A stretch of DNA of 64,000 nt from Helicobacter magdeburgensis (GTDB lineage: Bacteria > Campylobacterota > Campylobacteria > Campylobacterales > Helicobacteraceae). The number at the start of each line of letters is the position of its first letter. The stretch's first letter is position 1. The stretch covers positions 62,001 to 126,000 of the forward strand of contig NZ_JRPE02000003.1 in NCBI RefSeq assembly GCF_000765825.2, read 5' to 3'. A model generated the notes under the pieces. It was given only the letters and a program-made list of their open reading frames with translations. It did no database searches and had not been told where the DNA came from. Positions 45,149 through 54,997 of this stretch are shown one piece after another. Both the position numbers and the translations under genes were made by a program.

Positions 45149-47956
45149 ATGGACTACAAAGAGACTTTAATTTTACCCCAAACGACTTTTCCAATGCGAG
45201 GGAATCTCCCTCAAAATGAGCCGCAAACTTACGCACAATGGAAAGAGAATAATTTCTATGAGCGATTAAAAAATGCCAATAAGAGTGCAAAAAGCTTTAC
45301 TCTCCACGATGGACCACCTTATGCAAACGGGCATCTCCACATAGGACACGCATTAAACAAGATTCTCAAAGATATTATTGTGAAATATCATTATTTTAAG
45401 GGCGAAAATATCCGATACACGCCCGGCTGGGACTGCCACGGACTGCCTATTGAGCAGCAAGTGGAGCAAAAAATCGGTAAAGATAAAAAAGATAGTTTAG
45501 AAAAAACGAAATTGCGAGAGCTATGCAGGAATCACGCACAAAAATTTATTGAGATTCAAAGCGAAGAGTTTCAGGCTTTGGGTGTTTTGGGGGATTTTAG
45601 CAATCCTTACAAGACAATGGACTTTGCCTTTGAAGCACAGATTTATCGTTTGCTTATAGCCCTTGTGAAAGAGGGGCTTTTGGCAGAACGATCTAAGCCT
45701 ATTTATTGGAGCTGGGCTTGTGAGAGTGCATTAGCTGATGCAGAGGTGGAATACCAAGAGAAGCAATCAGATTCTATTTTTGTAGCTTTTAGCTTAAGTG
45801 AAAGAGCTTTAGACACGCTTGGAATCCCACAAGGCAAACTTATCATTTGGACGACTACGCCTTGGACACTCCCGGCAAATGTGGCTATCTCACTTAATCC
45901 TAATGAATCTTATGTGCTGACTAGTGATGGCTATATCGTGGCAAAAGCCCTGCATAGCAAATGCAAGGAGAATCTAGGCATTGGCGAAATCGCACAAGAA
46001 TTTGATGCCAAAGCTTTTGAAAACCTTGAAGCCATTAATCCGCTAAATGGTAGGACTTCACTTGTGATTTTAGGCGAACACGTGAGTATGAGTGAGGGCA
46101 GTGGAGCGGTGCATACAGCCCCCGGACACGGCGAAGATGACTACTATATTGGGCTAAAGTATAATCTGCCTGTGATTATGCCCGTTGATGATAAGGGAAA
46201 TTTTAGCCCACTTGTAGAATCTATGGGGCTTGTGCCAAAGGAATATGCGGGAGAGTTTGTGGGGAAAAATATCTTTGAAACACACGAGAGTATTTTTAAG
46301 ATTCTAGGTTTAAATCTTTTGAAAAAAAGTGTGATTACGCATAGTTATCCGCATTGTTGGCGATCGCACAAGCCTGTGATTTATCGTGCGACAACGCAGT
46401 GGTTTATTTTGCTTGATAAGCCTTTTTATCAAGGCAAAACGCTCAAAGAATTAGCCTTAAGTGAGCTTGACAAGGTGAGATTCTACCCGCAAAATGGCAA
46501 AAATAGAATCTACTCTATGATTGAAAATCGTCCCGATTGGTGTATCTCTCGGCAGAGGGATTGGGGTGTGCCTATTGCCTTTTTGGTAGATAAGGACACA
46601 AACGCGCCCTTGCTTGATATAGAAGTGCTTGAGTTTATGGCAGAGATTTTTGAAAAGCAAGGCTGTGATGCGTGGTGGAGCTATGAGATTAAAGACTTAC
46701 TCCCACAAAGTCATAAGCATTTAGCACAAAATTTAAGCAAAAGCAAACATATCCTTGATGTGTGGTTTGATAGCGGTAGCACTTGGAGTGCGGTATTGAA
46801 AAATCCTTATCAAACTAAGAATGCTTATGACGCAGGTGATCACCCAGCGGATATGTATCTTGAGGGGAGCGATCAGCACAGAGGGTGGTTTCAAAGCTCT
46901 TTATTGCTCTCTTGTGCGGTGAGTAAAATCGCACCTTACAAGCAGATTCTAACCCACGGCTTTACCTTTGATAGAAATGGCGAAAAAATGAGTAAGAGTA
47001 AGGGGAATGTCATCGCCCCAAGTGAGATTATAAAAACGCAGGGCAGTGAGATTTTGCGTCTATGGGTAGCTTTAAGTCAGTATCAAAGCGATCAAAATAT
47101 AAGCGATGAGATTTTAAAGCAAGTAGGAGAGCAGTATCGCAAGATTCGCAATACTATCCGCTTTTTACTTGCTAATGCGGACATTGAGCCAAGTGTAATG
47201 GTGGGCTTTAGTGAGTTAGGAGCGATTGATAGATGGATTTTACAAACTTGTGATAGCGTGTTTGAAGACGCATATAGCTACTTTGATACTTATGACTTTG
47301 CTAAGGCATTTCAAGTAGTGATGAATTTTTTAAGCAATGAGCTAAGTGGAATCTACTTGGATTTGTGTAAGGATATTTTGTATTGTGATAAGACGGATTC
47401 TGTGCGTAGGAGAGCGATTTTAAGCTCTATGGTACTACTGACACAAAGACTACTACATTTTATCGCCCCTGTGCTGACATACACAGCAAATGAAGCCTTT
47501 AGCCACGCGAGTGCGGCTATCAAACATAATCATTTGGGGGGCGAGTATAAGGATATTTTTGAGTTAAAAAGATTTGCGTGTAAAGATGTGTATGATTTGA
47601 ATCTAGATGTGGATTTTGCCTTGCTTTTAAATGTGCGAGAGAGCTTTGGGGAAGTGCTTGATAATCTTAAAAAGCAAAAAAGCATTAAGTCCTCGCTTGA
47701 AGTGGAGCTTGTGTATTGTGGAGATTCTGCGTTGCCAAAAGATTTTACCTTGCTTGATAAGTGGCTCATTGTTTCACGCGTATATGCGGGGCGTGTAGAT
47801 TCTGCAGATGTGAATGTGCTAGGAAAGTTTGAAGTGCAGGGACATAGCTTTGCTATACGCAAGGCACAAATGGCTAAGTGTGAGCGGTGTTGGCAGTTTG
47901 TGGTAGAAAGTGGGGAGCTATGCGAGCGTTGCTCTGCTGTGGTGGCGACACTTTAA
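45149..47956 (+). CDS. ileS: Isoleucyl-tRNA synthetase
   Basis: Class I aminoacyl-tRNA synthetase for isoleucine, 935 residues. The HIGH motif is in GPPYANGHLHIGHALNK, the KMSKS loop is EKMSKSKGN, the editing domain has WTTTPWTLPANVAI, and the C terminus ends with a zinc-binding CERCWQF...CERC. All parts are complete. GGGAGTAGCA leads into the ATG. It is followed closely by a small membrane protein frame. Confidence 0.97.
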   Translation: MDYKETLILPQTTFPMRGNLPQNEPQTYAQWKENNFYERLKNANKSAKSFTLHDGPPYANGHLHIGHALNKILKDIIVKYHYFKGENIRYTPGWDCHGLPIEQQVEQKIGKDKKDSLEKTKLRELCRNHAQKFIEIQSEEFQALGVLGDFSNPYKTMDFAFEAQIYRLLIALVKEGLLAERSKPIYWSWACESALADAEVEYQEKQSDSIFVAFSLSERALDTLGIPQGKLIIWTTTPWTLPANVAISLNPNESYVLTSDGYIVAKALHSKCKENLGIGEIAQEFDAKAFENLEAINPLNGRTSLVILGEHVSMSEGSGAVHTAPGHGEDDYYIGLKYNLPVIMPVDDKGNFSPLVESMGLVPKEYAGEFVGKNIFETHESIFKILGLNLLKKSVITHSYPHCWRSHKPVIYRATTQWFILLDKPFYQGKTLKELALSELDKVRFYPQNGKNRIYSMIENRPDWCISRQRDWGVPIAFLVDKDTNAPLLDIEVLEFMAEIFEKQGCDAWWSYEIKDLLPQSHKHLAQNLSKSKHILDVWFDSGSTWSAVLKNPYQTKNAYDAGDHPADMYLEGSDQHRGWFQSSLLLSCAVSKIAPYKQILTHGFTFDRNGEKMSKSKGNVIAPSEIIKTQGSEILRLWVALSQYQSDQNISDEILKQVGEQYRKIRNTIRFLLANADIEPSVMVGFSELGAIDRWILQTCDSVFEDAYSYFDTYDFAKAFQVVMNFLSNELSGIYLDLCKDILYCDKTDSVRRRAILSSMVLLTQRLLHFIAPVLTYTANEAFSHASAAIKHNHLGGEYKDIFELKRFACKDVYDLNLDVDFALLLNVRESFGEVLDNLKKQKSIKSSLEVELVYCGDSALPKDFTLLDKWLIVSRVYAGRVDSADVNVLGKFEVQGHSFAIRKAQMAKCERCWQFVVESGELCERCSAVVATL

Positions 47957-47982
47957 AGTGTGATAGGCTTTGGGGGCTTGTA

Positions 47983-48129
47983 ATGGGATTTGAATTTTTT
48001 GGTTTAAAGGTGTGGGATTTGAGTGAGCCATTTGGGTATTTTGAGGCTTTTAGTGGGATTGTTGTAGTGCTTTCTTGTGCGTTTGTGGGATTTTTAATCC
48101 TCCGCCACTTCCGCCCTAAAAAATTTTAA
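47983..48129 (+). CDS. Small single-span membrane protein
   Basis: 48 codons from ATG 47983, 27 bases after the ileS stop. Residues 20-40 form one hydrophobic span (FSGIVVVLSCAFVGFLILR) with a basic end, RHFRPKKF, giving a plausible inside-out topology. The ribosome site is weak (GGGGG). No family is recognised. It may be a real small protein co-transcribed with ileS. Confidence 0.45.
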   Translation: MGFEFFGLKVWDLSEPFGYFEAFSGIVVVLSCAFVGFLILRHFRPKKF

Positions 48130-48258
48130 GAAGGATGTTCTAAAATTTACAAAGATAGATTTTAGTAATTCTAAGATTTTGAGTGAGAAAAACTCTGTTT
48201 TTTTCTAGCAGATGTGGGTTGCAAGGAAAATCATAAGGGGGGGAGGTTAAAGGACAAT

Positions 48259-48291
48259 AAACATACGAATTTTTATAATATCCGTATGTTT
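48259..48291. promoter_or_regulatory. Inverted repeat enclosing a TATAAT
   Basis: AAACATACG (48259-48267) and CGTATGTTT (48283-48291) are exact complements with a 15-base spacer holding TTTTTATAATATC. This is the shape of a repressor operator around a -10 box. A transcript to the right would run antisense to the PP-loop gene; no open frame of note follows. Confidence 0.4.
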
Positions 48292-48343
48292 CACCACAAA
48301 CTGAATTGCCAAAAAAACAATGTAGAGCCTACAAGCAAGATAC

Positions 48344-49393
48344 CTAGGAACTTAATAGCAAATATCCCTGTGCCTTTTCCCGTTCAAGCGGTGTAAGCGT
48401 ATGCACCACAGAGCCGATTTTAACTTGATAGGATTTGTGAGATTCTGTTCTAGCATAGCTTAAGGCAATGCGTCCAGCTAGAATCTTATCTTCCACACTT
48501 GCATTGCTCTCCACAATCCCAAGCGGTCCTACGCAATCAAGCAAAGTAATCTGCTCCATTTGCGGATTTGGCGTGGCAAGTTTAGCATTTTCCTCTTCAT
48601 TCCTTGCAATGACGCATCTTGCACCATTTTCCAGCACGAGATACCGCCCAACCTTTACCATCTCTATATCTTCAAACTGCATTTGACGATGCGAGATGAG
48701 ATCCTTAATCTTTAACGCCACAGAATCTTGAGTGAGCAGACAGCCACCTCCGGGCTTTTCAAAATACTTAAACCCATACTCCTTAATCATCTCTAGCTGC
48801 CTTGTGCGTCCCCGCCCACTTACATCAAGTAGCTTCTCTCTATCTACCCAGCCCATTTTTTCAGGGAAGCTTGGCTCTAAAAGTTTAGCACTCATAGGAC
48901 GCAAAAGCAATTCATCAAGGGTTTGTGGCTTACTCTTATCGCTCCCATCACGGCTTAAGATTCTATCAAACTTAGAATCTAACCCTATTTTTCGCACAAG
49001 AGACCTAACTTGGTCTAAAGCTTCCTTGCGTTGGGATTTTGGACGCTGTCCTAGCACCTCACCGCTAATGACAAAATCCGCATTAACCTTAAGCAGATAA
49101 TCAAACGCATTAGCAAACATATTGGCGTGACAGTCAATGCAGGGGTTAAAATACTTGCCATAGCCGTATTTTGGCTTAAACAACACATCATTAAAAAACT
49201 GCTGTCTTATATCAAGGACTTGCAATTCTACATCAATCTGTGCCGTGGCGTTTTGAAAATATTCTAGCTTATCCTTATTCCCGCCAAAGCCGATGTTAAA
49301 ATGCAGGGCAATCACATCAATGCCTTGATCTTTTAATAATTTCATAGAGATGAGGCTATCACAACCTCCGCTAAAAAGTGCTAAAGCTAACAT
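48344..49393 (-). CDS. PP-loop ATPase, ThiI/MnmA-like tRNA-thiolation family
   Basis: 349 residues. The PP-loop is ALFSGGCDSLISMKLL (about residues 6-21). A Cys pair, NPCIDCHANMF, lies near residue 83, and GEVLGQRPKSQRKEAL and PGGGCLLT follow. This pattern matches predicted tRNA sulfurtransferase-like proteins (related to MnmA/ThiI) found in epsilon- and deltaproteobacteria. Thiolation of tRNA is the likely role but the target base is unknown. It lies downstream of dnaG with a 23-base overlap, so the two are coupled. Confidence 0.8.
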   Translation of the reverse strand: MLALALFSGGCDSLISMKLLKDQGIDVIALHFNIGFGGNKDKLEYFQNATAQIDVELQVLDIRQQFFNDVLFKPKYGYGKYFNPCIDCHANMFANAFDYLLKVNADFVISGEVLGQRPKSQRKEALDQVRSLVRKIGLDSKFDRILSRDGSDKSKPQTLDELLLRPMSAKLLEPSFPEKMGWVDREKLLDVSGRGRTRQLEMIKEYGFKYFEKPGGGCLLTQDSVALKIKDLISHRQMQFEDIEMVKVGRYLVLENGARCVIARNEEENAKLATPNPQMEQITLLDCVGPLGIVESNASVEDKILAGRIALSYARTESHKSYQVKIGSVVHTLTPLEREKAQGYLLLSS

Positions 49394-51026
49394 AGGGTAA
49401 TAATTCTCCTTTTTTAAGTTGTAAAATTTTGGTTTTTACTTCCTTGATGAGTGCGCCTTTTTCCTGCAAACTCATCGCTTCAAAACGCGGTATTTGAGAC
49501 AAAAACTGCGTATAAGCCTGAATAATGAATAATCTCAAATGTTCTTTAAGGGAGGGTAAATCATTTAAAGGCTTGATTTTTTCATTAATGGCAATGGCAA
49601 TAAGCAGTGGGTGTCCTATCTCTTGTTGCAAAAGCTTGGCAAACTCTTCTCTTTTGTAAGCAAACAACGATATATCAATATATTCTAATGTAAAATCAAT
49701 CCATTCTGGCTTTTCAAGCAAAGTTTTCACAAGCACAGATTCAGCAATCTCTTGCGTTGGGGCGGTAAAAGCAGGGGGAGTATGCAACACACGGCGTTTT
49801 GAGCCGATAAGATGTGTAGGCAAAGATAGCAAATTTGCGAGTGTGGGCTTATACTCCTCTTGTAGCACAGGGCTAAGTGTGTGAAGAAACTGCGTAGATT
49901 CAGCTAATGCCTTTTCTTTCTCCAAAGGATTATTGAGATCATAACTTTTAGTAATATGGCTTAGGATAAAATCCACAAAAGGCATAGGGTTAGCAAACAT
50001 ATCGCTGAGTTCATTTACCTGCTTATTTGCCACCATATCAGCAGGGTCAGCTCCATTAGCAAAAATCACAACACCCCCATCTTTGCCACTTGCGGCTAGA
50101 ATCTTAGCTGCTTTAAAAGCCGCATTTATCCCCGCCTTATCGCCATCATAGCTTAGAATCACCTTTGGCTCCCCCTTGCTTAAAAGTGGCAAATGATCCT
50201 TTGTCAAAGCCGTGCCAAGTGTCGCCACCGCGTAGTCAAACCCCGCTTGATGTAGCATAATCACATCAAGATACCCCTCACATACAATGATTTTCTTTTG
50301 CTTATAAATCTTTTCTTTTGCGATGTAGTAGCCATAGAGCAGTTTTGATTTATTAAAAATCTTGCTTTGTGGGGAGTTTATATATTTCGCATTTGCCCCA
50401 CTCATCGTGCGTCCGCCAAAGCCCACAACCTTGCCACTAGGAGAGTGAATGGGAAAGATAATCCTATCGCTAAACCTCGCATACTCCCTCGTAGAATCTT
50501 TGCCAATTACGCCATATTCCAAGGCTTCAGCCTTATTCAGCATTTTAGCATTAAGAAATTTAAGCGTTTCAAAGCTCGCCCCACAATAGCCCAAAGCAAA
50601 TTTTTCAATGCTTGAGTTTGCCACACAGCGAGAGCTAAGGTATTCTAAAGATGGCTTATGATTTAAGAGATTCTTTTGATAAAATCGCGTTATCTCATCA
50701 AGCAAAGTAAAATCGGGCTTTTTCTCATAGCTCTTTTCGTATTCAAGTGTGAAATTCATAATCGCTGCGATTTTCTCCACACTCTCTACAAAACTTAGCT
50801 TTTCATACTCCATAAGAAACTTTATGCTATCACCGCCTACGCCACAGCCATAGCAGTGATAGAATCCTTTTGCTGGACTCACCACAAAACTAGGTGTTTT
50901 CTCATCGTGGAATGGACAACACGCCACATAATTGCTTCCAACTTTTTTTAACTCCACAACCGAGCCGATAACATCAAGAATGTCTATTGTTTGTTTGAGC
51001 GTTTCAATGGAATGTTTGCTAATCAT
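49371..51026 (-). CDS. dnaG: DNA primase
   Basis: Makes RNA primers at the replication fork. The zinc-binding domain has CCPFHDEKTPSF and FYHCYGCGVGGDS, the RNA polymerase/TOPRIM core has IFPIHSPSGKVVGFGGRTM and VCEGYLDVIM, and the C-terminal DnaB-interacting domain is present. 551 residues. AAGGAAAAG precedes the ATG. Its 3' end overlaps the PP-loop gene by 23 bases. The sigma-factor gene that often follows dnaG is absent here. Confidence 0.96.
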   Translation of the reverse strand: MISKHSIETLKQTIDILDVIGSVVELKKVGSNYVACCPFHDEKTPSFVVSPAKGFYHCYGCGVGGDSIKFLMEYEKLSFVESVEKIAAIMNFTLEYEKSYEKKPDFTLLDEITRFYQKNLLNHKPSLEYLSSRCVANSSIEKFALGYCGASFETLKFLNAKMLNKAEALEYGVIGKDSTREYARFSDRIIFPIHSPSGKVVGFGGRTMSGANAKYINSPQSKIFNKSKLLYGYYIAKEKIYKQKKIIVCEGYLDVIMLHQAGFDYAVATLGTALTKDHLPLLSKGEPKVILSYDGDKAGINAAFKAAKILAASGKDGGVVIFANGADPADMVANKQVNELSDMFANPMPFVDFILSHITKSYDLNNPLEKEKALAESTQFLHTLSPVLQEEYKPTLANLLSLPTHLIGSKRRVLHTPPAFTAPTQEIAESVLVKTLLEKPEWIDFTLEYIDISLFAYKREEFAKLLQQEIGHPLLIAIAINEKIKPLNDLPSLKEHLRLFIIQAYTQFLSQIPRFEAMSLQEKGALIKEVKTKILQLKKGELLPYVSFSTF

Positions 51027-51227
51027 TTTTAGTGCTTTTCCTTAGAATCTATAAATGCTAAAATCAGCAAAATTGTATAGAAAAAAGGCTTAGATTCTAA
51101 ACTTTTTGAGCCAAATTTACAAGGCAAACATAATATCAAGTTATAAAATAAATGCTACCTATCCGCCCTTATCACACCAAAAGTTTAAAAAAATCTTGCC
51201 TATTATTCCAAAAATAATGATTTTTGC

Positions 51228-51233
51228 TATACT
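51228..51233 (+). promoter_or_regulatory. Probable -10 box for icd
   Basis: TATACT preceded by GATTTTTGC, as in the dnaN and ileS promoters. It is 36 bases before the icd ATG. Confidence 0.5.
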
Positions 51234-51269
51234 AAAGACACTTTTAATTTCACGACAAAAGGACACACA

Positions 51270-53474
51270 ATGAAAATCACTTACACACTCACAGATGAAT
51301 CCCCAGCCCTAGCGACCTACTCATTTCTGCCTATCGCAAAGGCTTTTCTTAATCACGCAGACATTAAAGTAGAGAGCGCTGACATTTCCCTAAGTGCTAG
51401 AATCTTAGCACAATTCCCGGAGAGTTTAAATCCAAATCAACGCGTAGAAGACGCCCTAAGTCAGCTTGGTGAGCTTGTCAAAACGCCAAATGCAAATCTC
51501 ATTAAAACCCCAAATATCTCTGCTTCAATCCCCCAGCTTAAAAACGCCATTAAAGAGCTACAAGCAAAGGGCTATAATGTGCCAAATTTCCCAGATGAGC
51601 CGAGCAACGAGCAAGAAAAGGCAGTGAAAGAAAAATACCAAAAAGTGCTAGGCTCGGCAGTCAATCCTGTTTTACGACAGGGCAATTCCGATCGCCGTAG
51701 CACCAATGCGGTCAAATCCTACGCACAGAAAAATCCTTACCGCGTTACGCCTTTTGATAAAAACTCAAAAAGCTGTGTGAGCTATATGAAAGAGGGCGAT
51801 TTCTTTGATAATGAAAAGGCGGTGCTAATCGAATCTCCCACAACGGCAAAGATTATTTTCAAAGATTCTAGCGGACAAAAGGTATTGAAAGATGGGCTAA
51901 AGCTAGAGGCAAATGAGATACTAGATGCCACCTTTATGGACGCACAAAAATTGAGTGAGTTTTATACAGAGCAGATTGAATCCTGCAAAAAGCAAGGCAT
52001 ACTCTTTTCACTGCATTTAAAAGCTACGATGATGAAAGTAAGCGATCCAATCCTTTTTGGCTATGCGGTGAAAGCGTATTTTAAGGAGCTTTTTACTGAG
52101 TTTAAGGACGAGTTAGAATCTTTAGGTGTGAATGCCAATAATGGCGTGAATGAGCTGCTTACAAAGATAGAATCTAGCCCCAAAAAAGCGGCGATTCTTG
52201 CGAAATACAATGAGATTTTAGAAAAATCCGCCAAAATCTCTATGGTAAATTCCGACAAAGGCATTACCAACCTGCATATCCCAAGCGATGTGATTGTAGA
52301 TGCCTCAATGCCTGCTATGCTAAAAAATGGCGCGAGATTATGGGACAAAGACGGCAAGGAATGCGATGCGAACGCTGTGATTCCCGATAAAACTTATGCG
52401 ACTATTTATGAAGCCGTAATTGAAGATTTAAAGGCTAATGGAGTGCTAAATCCTGCGACTTTAGGCAGTGTTAGCAATGTAGGCTTAATGGCGAAAAAAG
52501 CCCAAGAATATGGCTCACACGACAAAACCTTTGTAGCCCCAAATGATGGGGAGTTTATTATCGTAGATTCTAATGATAAAGTGCTGCTTACTCATCGCGT
52601 GAAAAAGGGCGATATTTATCGCGCTAATCAAGCCAAATTTGATGCGGTGCAAAACTGGATTGATTTAGGGATTGAAAGGGCGGATTTAACGGGGGATAAG
52701 GCGATTTTCTGGCTTGATTCTAAAAGGGCTAGTAATAACATTATGATTGATTTAGTTAAGAAAAGACTACAAGAAAAGGGCAAAGACATAGCCATTTTAG
52801 CCCCAAAAGAAGCGTGTTTAGAATCCCTGCGACTTATCCGTGCTGGGAAAAATGCCATTTCTATCACAGGCAATGTTTTGCGTGATTATTTGACTGATCT
52901 TTTCCCAATTTTGGAGCTTGGCACAAGTGCGAAAATGCTCTCCGTCGTGCCTATGCTAAATGGCGGGGCGATGTTTGAAACCGGGGCTGGGGGCAGTGCG
53001 CCAAAGCAGGTAGAACAACTTGTGGAGGAAAATCACTTGCGTTGGGATAGCTTGGGTGAGTTTCTAGCCCTGCAAGCAAGTCTAGAGTTCTACGCACAAA
53101 AGCAAAATAGTCCTAAGGCAAAGGTGTTAGCAGACGCACTAGACTCGGCTACTTCACAATGGCTTGATAATAACAAAGCCCCTTCACGCAAAGTAGGCGA
53201 AGATGACAACCGCACAAGTCATTTTTACTTGGCGATGTATTTTGCTAGGGCGTTGAGTGAGCAAAAAGTGGATTCTAGCATTGCAGCATTCTTTACGCCA
53301 ATTGCTAATGAGCTAGAATCTAAGCAAGATTCTATTAGGGCTGAATTTAACTCCGCTCAAGGCGTGAAAGTAGATCTAGGCGGATATTATAAATTTGATG
53401 ACAATAAGGCTGAAAGCGTTATGCGACCGAGTAAAAGCTTTAATGCGGTGATTGAACGAATTGCTAAGAAATAG
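51270..53474 (+). CDS. icd: Monomeric NADP-dependent isocitrate dehydrogenase
   Basis: Oxidatively decarboxylates isocitrate to 2-oxoglutarate, producing NADPH. 734 residues: the monomeric (IDH-II) type, unrelated in length to the dimeric Icd. It begins [20 protein letters not shown], has [10 protein letters not shown] and the substrate region IHIPSDV-like [17 protein letters not shown], and near the end [27 protein letters not shown] leads into the ATG with a clear -10 upstream. No other TCA gene is near. Helicobacter pylori has the dimeric type, so this is an informative difference. Confidence 0.95.
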   Translation: MKITYTLTDESPALATYSFLPIAKAFLNHADIKVESADISLSARILAQFPESLNPNQRVEDALSQLGELVKTPNANLIKTPNISASIPQLKNAIKELQAKGYNVPNFPDEPSNEQEKAVKEKYQKVLGSAVNPVLRQGNSDRRSTNAVKSYAQKNPYRVTPFDKNSKSCVSYMKEGDFFDNEKAVLIESPTTAKIIFKDSSGQKVLKDGLKLEANEILDATFMDAQKLSEFYTEQIESCKKQGILFSLHLKATMMKVSDPILFGYAVKAYFKELFTEFKDELESLGVNANNGVNELLTKIESSPKKAAILAKYNEILEKSAKISMVNSDKGITNLHIPSDVIVDASMPAMLKNGARLWDKDGKECDANAVIPDKTYATIYEAVIEDLKANGVLNPATLGSVSNVGLMAKKAQEYGSHDKTFVAPNDGEFIIVDSNDKVLLTHRVKKGDIYRANQAKFDAVQNWIDLGIERADLTGDKAIFWLDSKRASNNIMIDLVKKRLQEKGKDIAILAPKEACLESLRLIRAGKNAISITGNVLRDYLTDLFPILELGTSAKMLSVVPMLNGGAMFETGAGGSAPKQVEQLVEENHLRWDSLGEFLALQASLEFYAQKQNSPKAKVLADALDSATSQWLDNNKAPSRKVGEDDNRTSHFYLAMYFARALSEQKVDSSIAAFFTPIANELESKQDSIRAEFNSAQGVKVDLGGYYKFDDNKAESVMRPSKSFNAVIERIAKK

Positions 53475-53486
53475 TTTGCAGCTAAA

Positions 53487-54212
53487 ATGCTAGATTTTAC
53501 TTTGTTTAGTGCGTATTTGGGTGCTGTTATTACGCTTATCATTACACCCGGACCGGTTGTTGCCCTTGTGCTAAAAAATACGCTAAAAGGGCAAGATTCT
53601 AAAACCAAAAGCACACAAGCCTTAAAGACAATCTGCGGGACAAATCTAGGCTCACTCCTGCTTATCGCTGTAAGCATTGCGGTGATTTTAGGTGTAGCTA
53701 AAGTCTCAGAAACTATGCTTGGGATTATGAGTATTGTAGGCTGTGGCTTTATACTCTATCTTGGCTCTAGCTCACTTTTGGGATTTTTTAAGCAAAGGAA
53801 ATGTGGAGATTCAGCACAGCCTTGCCATATTGAGCGTAGCGAAATATCTTATAAAGATTCTAAATTTGAAAGCAATCAAAGTGAAGATTCTTTAGAAAAG
53901 ACAACGCAAAACAAATATAGCCCTTTCTTACAAGGCTTACTTCTAAGCCTATCAAACCCCAAAGACATTTTATTTTTCATCGCCTTTTTTCCGCAGTTTT
54001 TAGGTATAACGCACTCTCTGTATCTTAGCATTGCAGTCCTTACGCTATCGTGGATAGCCCTTGATTTTAGTTTGCTTCTTCTTATAAGCTACATTTCCCA
54101 AAAGATACAACTAAAGCGATTTGAAACGCTCATAGCCCCACTTAGCGACATTGTGCTTATAATGGTTGGAATCTTTGGCATTGTATATGGAGTAATATCT
54201 TTGCAAAACTAG
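53487..54212 (+). CDS. LysE/RhtB-family exporter with an in-frame repeat insert
   Basis: 241 residues, six predicted membrane spans. The family start is present: AVITLIITPGPVVALVL (LysE motif with TPGP), and a C-terminal IAFFPQFLG. Exports amino acids or related small metabolites. Residues about 106-142 (CGDSAQPCHIERSEISYK to EKTTQNK) are an insert in the cytoplasmic loop between spans 3 and 4. That stretch is encoded by a short repeat (74 bp, 53836-53909) related to the 122-bp element. The frame is maintained, so the protein probably still folds. It follows icd by 12 bases. Confidence 0.85.
   Translation: MLDFTLFSAYLGAVITLIITPGPVVALVLKNTLKGQDSKTKSTQALKTICGTNLGSLLLIAVSIAVILGVAKVSETMLGIMSIVGCGFILYLGSSSLLGFFKQRKCGDSAQPCHIERSEISYKDSKFESNQSEDSLEKTTQNKYSPFLQGLLLSLSNPKDILFFIAFFPQFLGITHSLYLSIAVLTLSWIALDFSLLLLISYISQKIQLKRFETLIAPLSDIVLIMVGIFGIVYGVISLQN
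53836..53909 (+). repeat. Short version of the 122-bp element, in frame inside a LysE gene
   Basis: Starts GTAGCGAAATATCTT and ends AAAAGACAACGCAA, the same ends as the 122-bp copies at 18768-18889 and 33163-33284. It is 74 bases long, 48 bases (16 codons) shorter, so frame is kept. Immediately upstream is the dispersed word CCATATTGAGCG. Confidence 0.65.
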
Positions 54213-54236
54213 CATAAGCCCTAGTCCATATTTGTT

Positions 54237-54575
54237 TTACGCCAAAATATCAAGCAAATGCACCTCATCGCCCACACACGCAATATCATCAGCCACATCA
54301 TCTTCTACCACTGCCAAGCTCTCACTCTCTTTAGCGGATTCAGAATCTTTATGCGATTCTTGCTCGTTTTTTTTCTCCTGTTTATCATCAGGATCAATGG
54401 CTTTTGTCTCTTGTGCGGGGGCGACTTCTTGCACGGCTTTAAGTTTATCTACAAACTCTTGCATATTTGCATTGAGTGCAAAATCCACCTTTTGCATCGC
54501 ATTTGCGTGTTGCATAGAGCCAACTTGGGAGTTTTGATTGATATAAGTAACATTTCCAATGGGACTAAGTGCCAT
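54237..54575 (-). CDS. Small acidic protein, unknown
   Basis: 112 residues starting MALSPIGNVTYINQNSQV. The ATG is preceded by AAGGAGGAGG, one of the strongest ribosome sites in the window. The N-terminal half contains polar Asn/Gln/Met patches; the C-terminal half (from about residue 58) is very acidic and Glu/Asp/Ser/Lys-rich, probably disordered. No signal peptide or membrane span. It converges with the LysE gene. I recall similar starts in Helicobacter hypotheticals but cannot name a function. Confidence 0.7.
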   Translation of the reverse strand: MALSPIGNVTYINQNSQVGSMQHANAMQKVDFALNANMQEFVDKLKAVQEVAPAQETKAIDPDDKQEKKNEQESHKDSESAKESESLAVVEDDVADDIACVGDEVHLLDILA

Positions 54576-54771
54576 ATCCTCCTCCTTTGGTTAAGATATA
54601 CTCATACAAGTATCGTCCCTATGTTTAAACACATTAGCTCCTATCATACGCCACTATCGTTATTTAAGCAAGGGTTATGCTAAGCATTCTTATTTTTCCT
54701 TGCAAATATGCACAAAAACACTTATAATACCACTTCAAATTGAGTGTATTTCAAGATTCTAAGGGGATAAA

Positions 54772-54981
54772 ATGGCAAAAGATTCTAATGGCATAGAACT
54801 CAACGCTGGAGATAATGTAAGCGTTATCAAGGATTTAAAAGTCAAAGGGGCTTCAAGCACCATTAAACGCGGCACGACAATCAAAAACATCAGGCTTACA
54901 AACAAAGATGATGAGATTGAAGCTAAGGTTGATAAATGCGGTGTGGTCGTGCTAAAAACCTGCTTTCTTAAAAAGATATGA
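54772..54981 (+). CDS. PhnA C-terminal domain-like protein
   Basis: 69 residues: MAKDSNGIELNAGDNVSVIK, then an SH3-like barrel with VKGASSTIKRGTTIKNIRL. This resembles the C-terminal domain of PhnA/YjdM-type proteins, without the zinc-finger N-terminal part. The function of the family is unclear; 'alkylphosphonate' in old names is not supported. AAGGGGATAAA precedes the ATG. The lipoprotein gene starts 16 bases after it. Confidence 0.75.
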   Translation: MAKDSNGIELNAGDNVSVIKDLKVKGASSTIKRGTTIKNIRLTNKDDEIEAKVDKCGVVVLKTCFLKKI

Positions 54982-54997
54982 TTGAAAATCCCACACT

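Noticed and set aside
48214..48396. 60-codon frame overlapping the PP-loop gene
   Set aside because: Antisense overlap with a well-supported gene, basic and low-complexity residues, and no ribosome site.
54232..54683. Two plus-strand frames in the region of the acidic protein gene
   Set aside because: They are antisense shadows of the 112-residue acidic protein, which has a very strong ribosome site on the minus strand.
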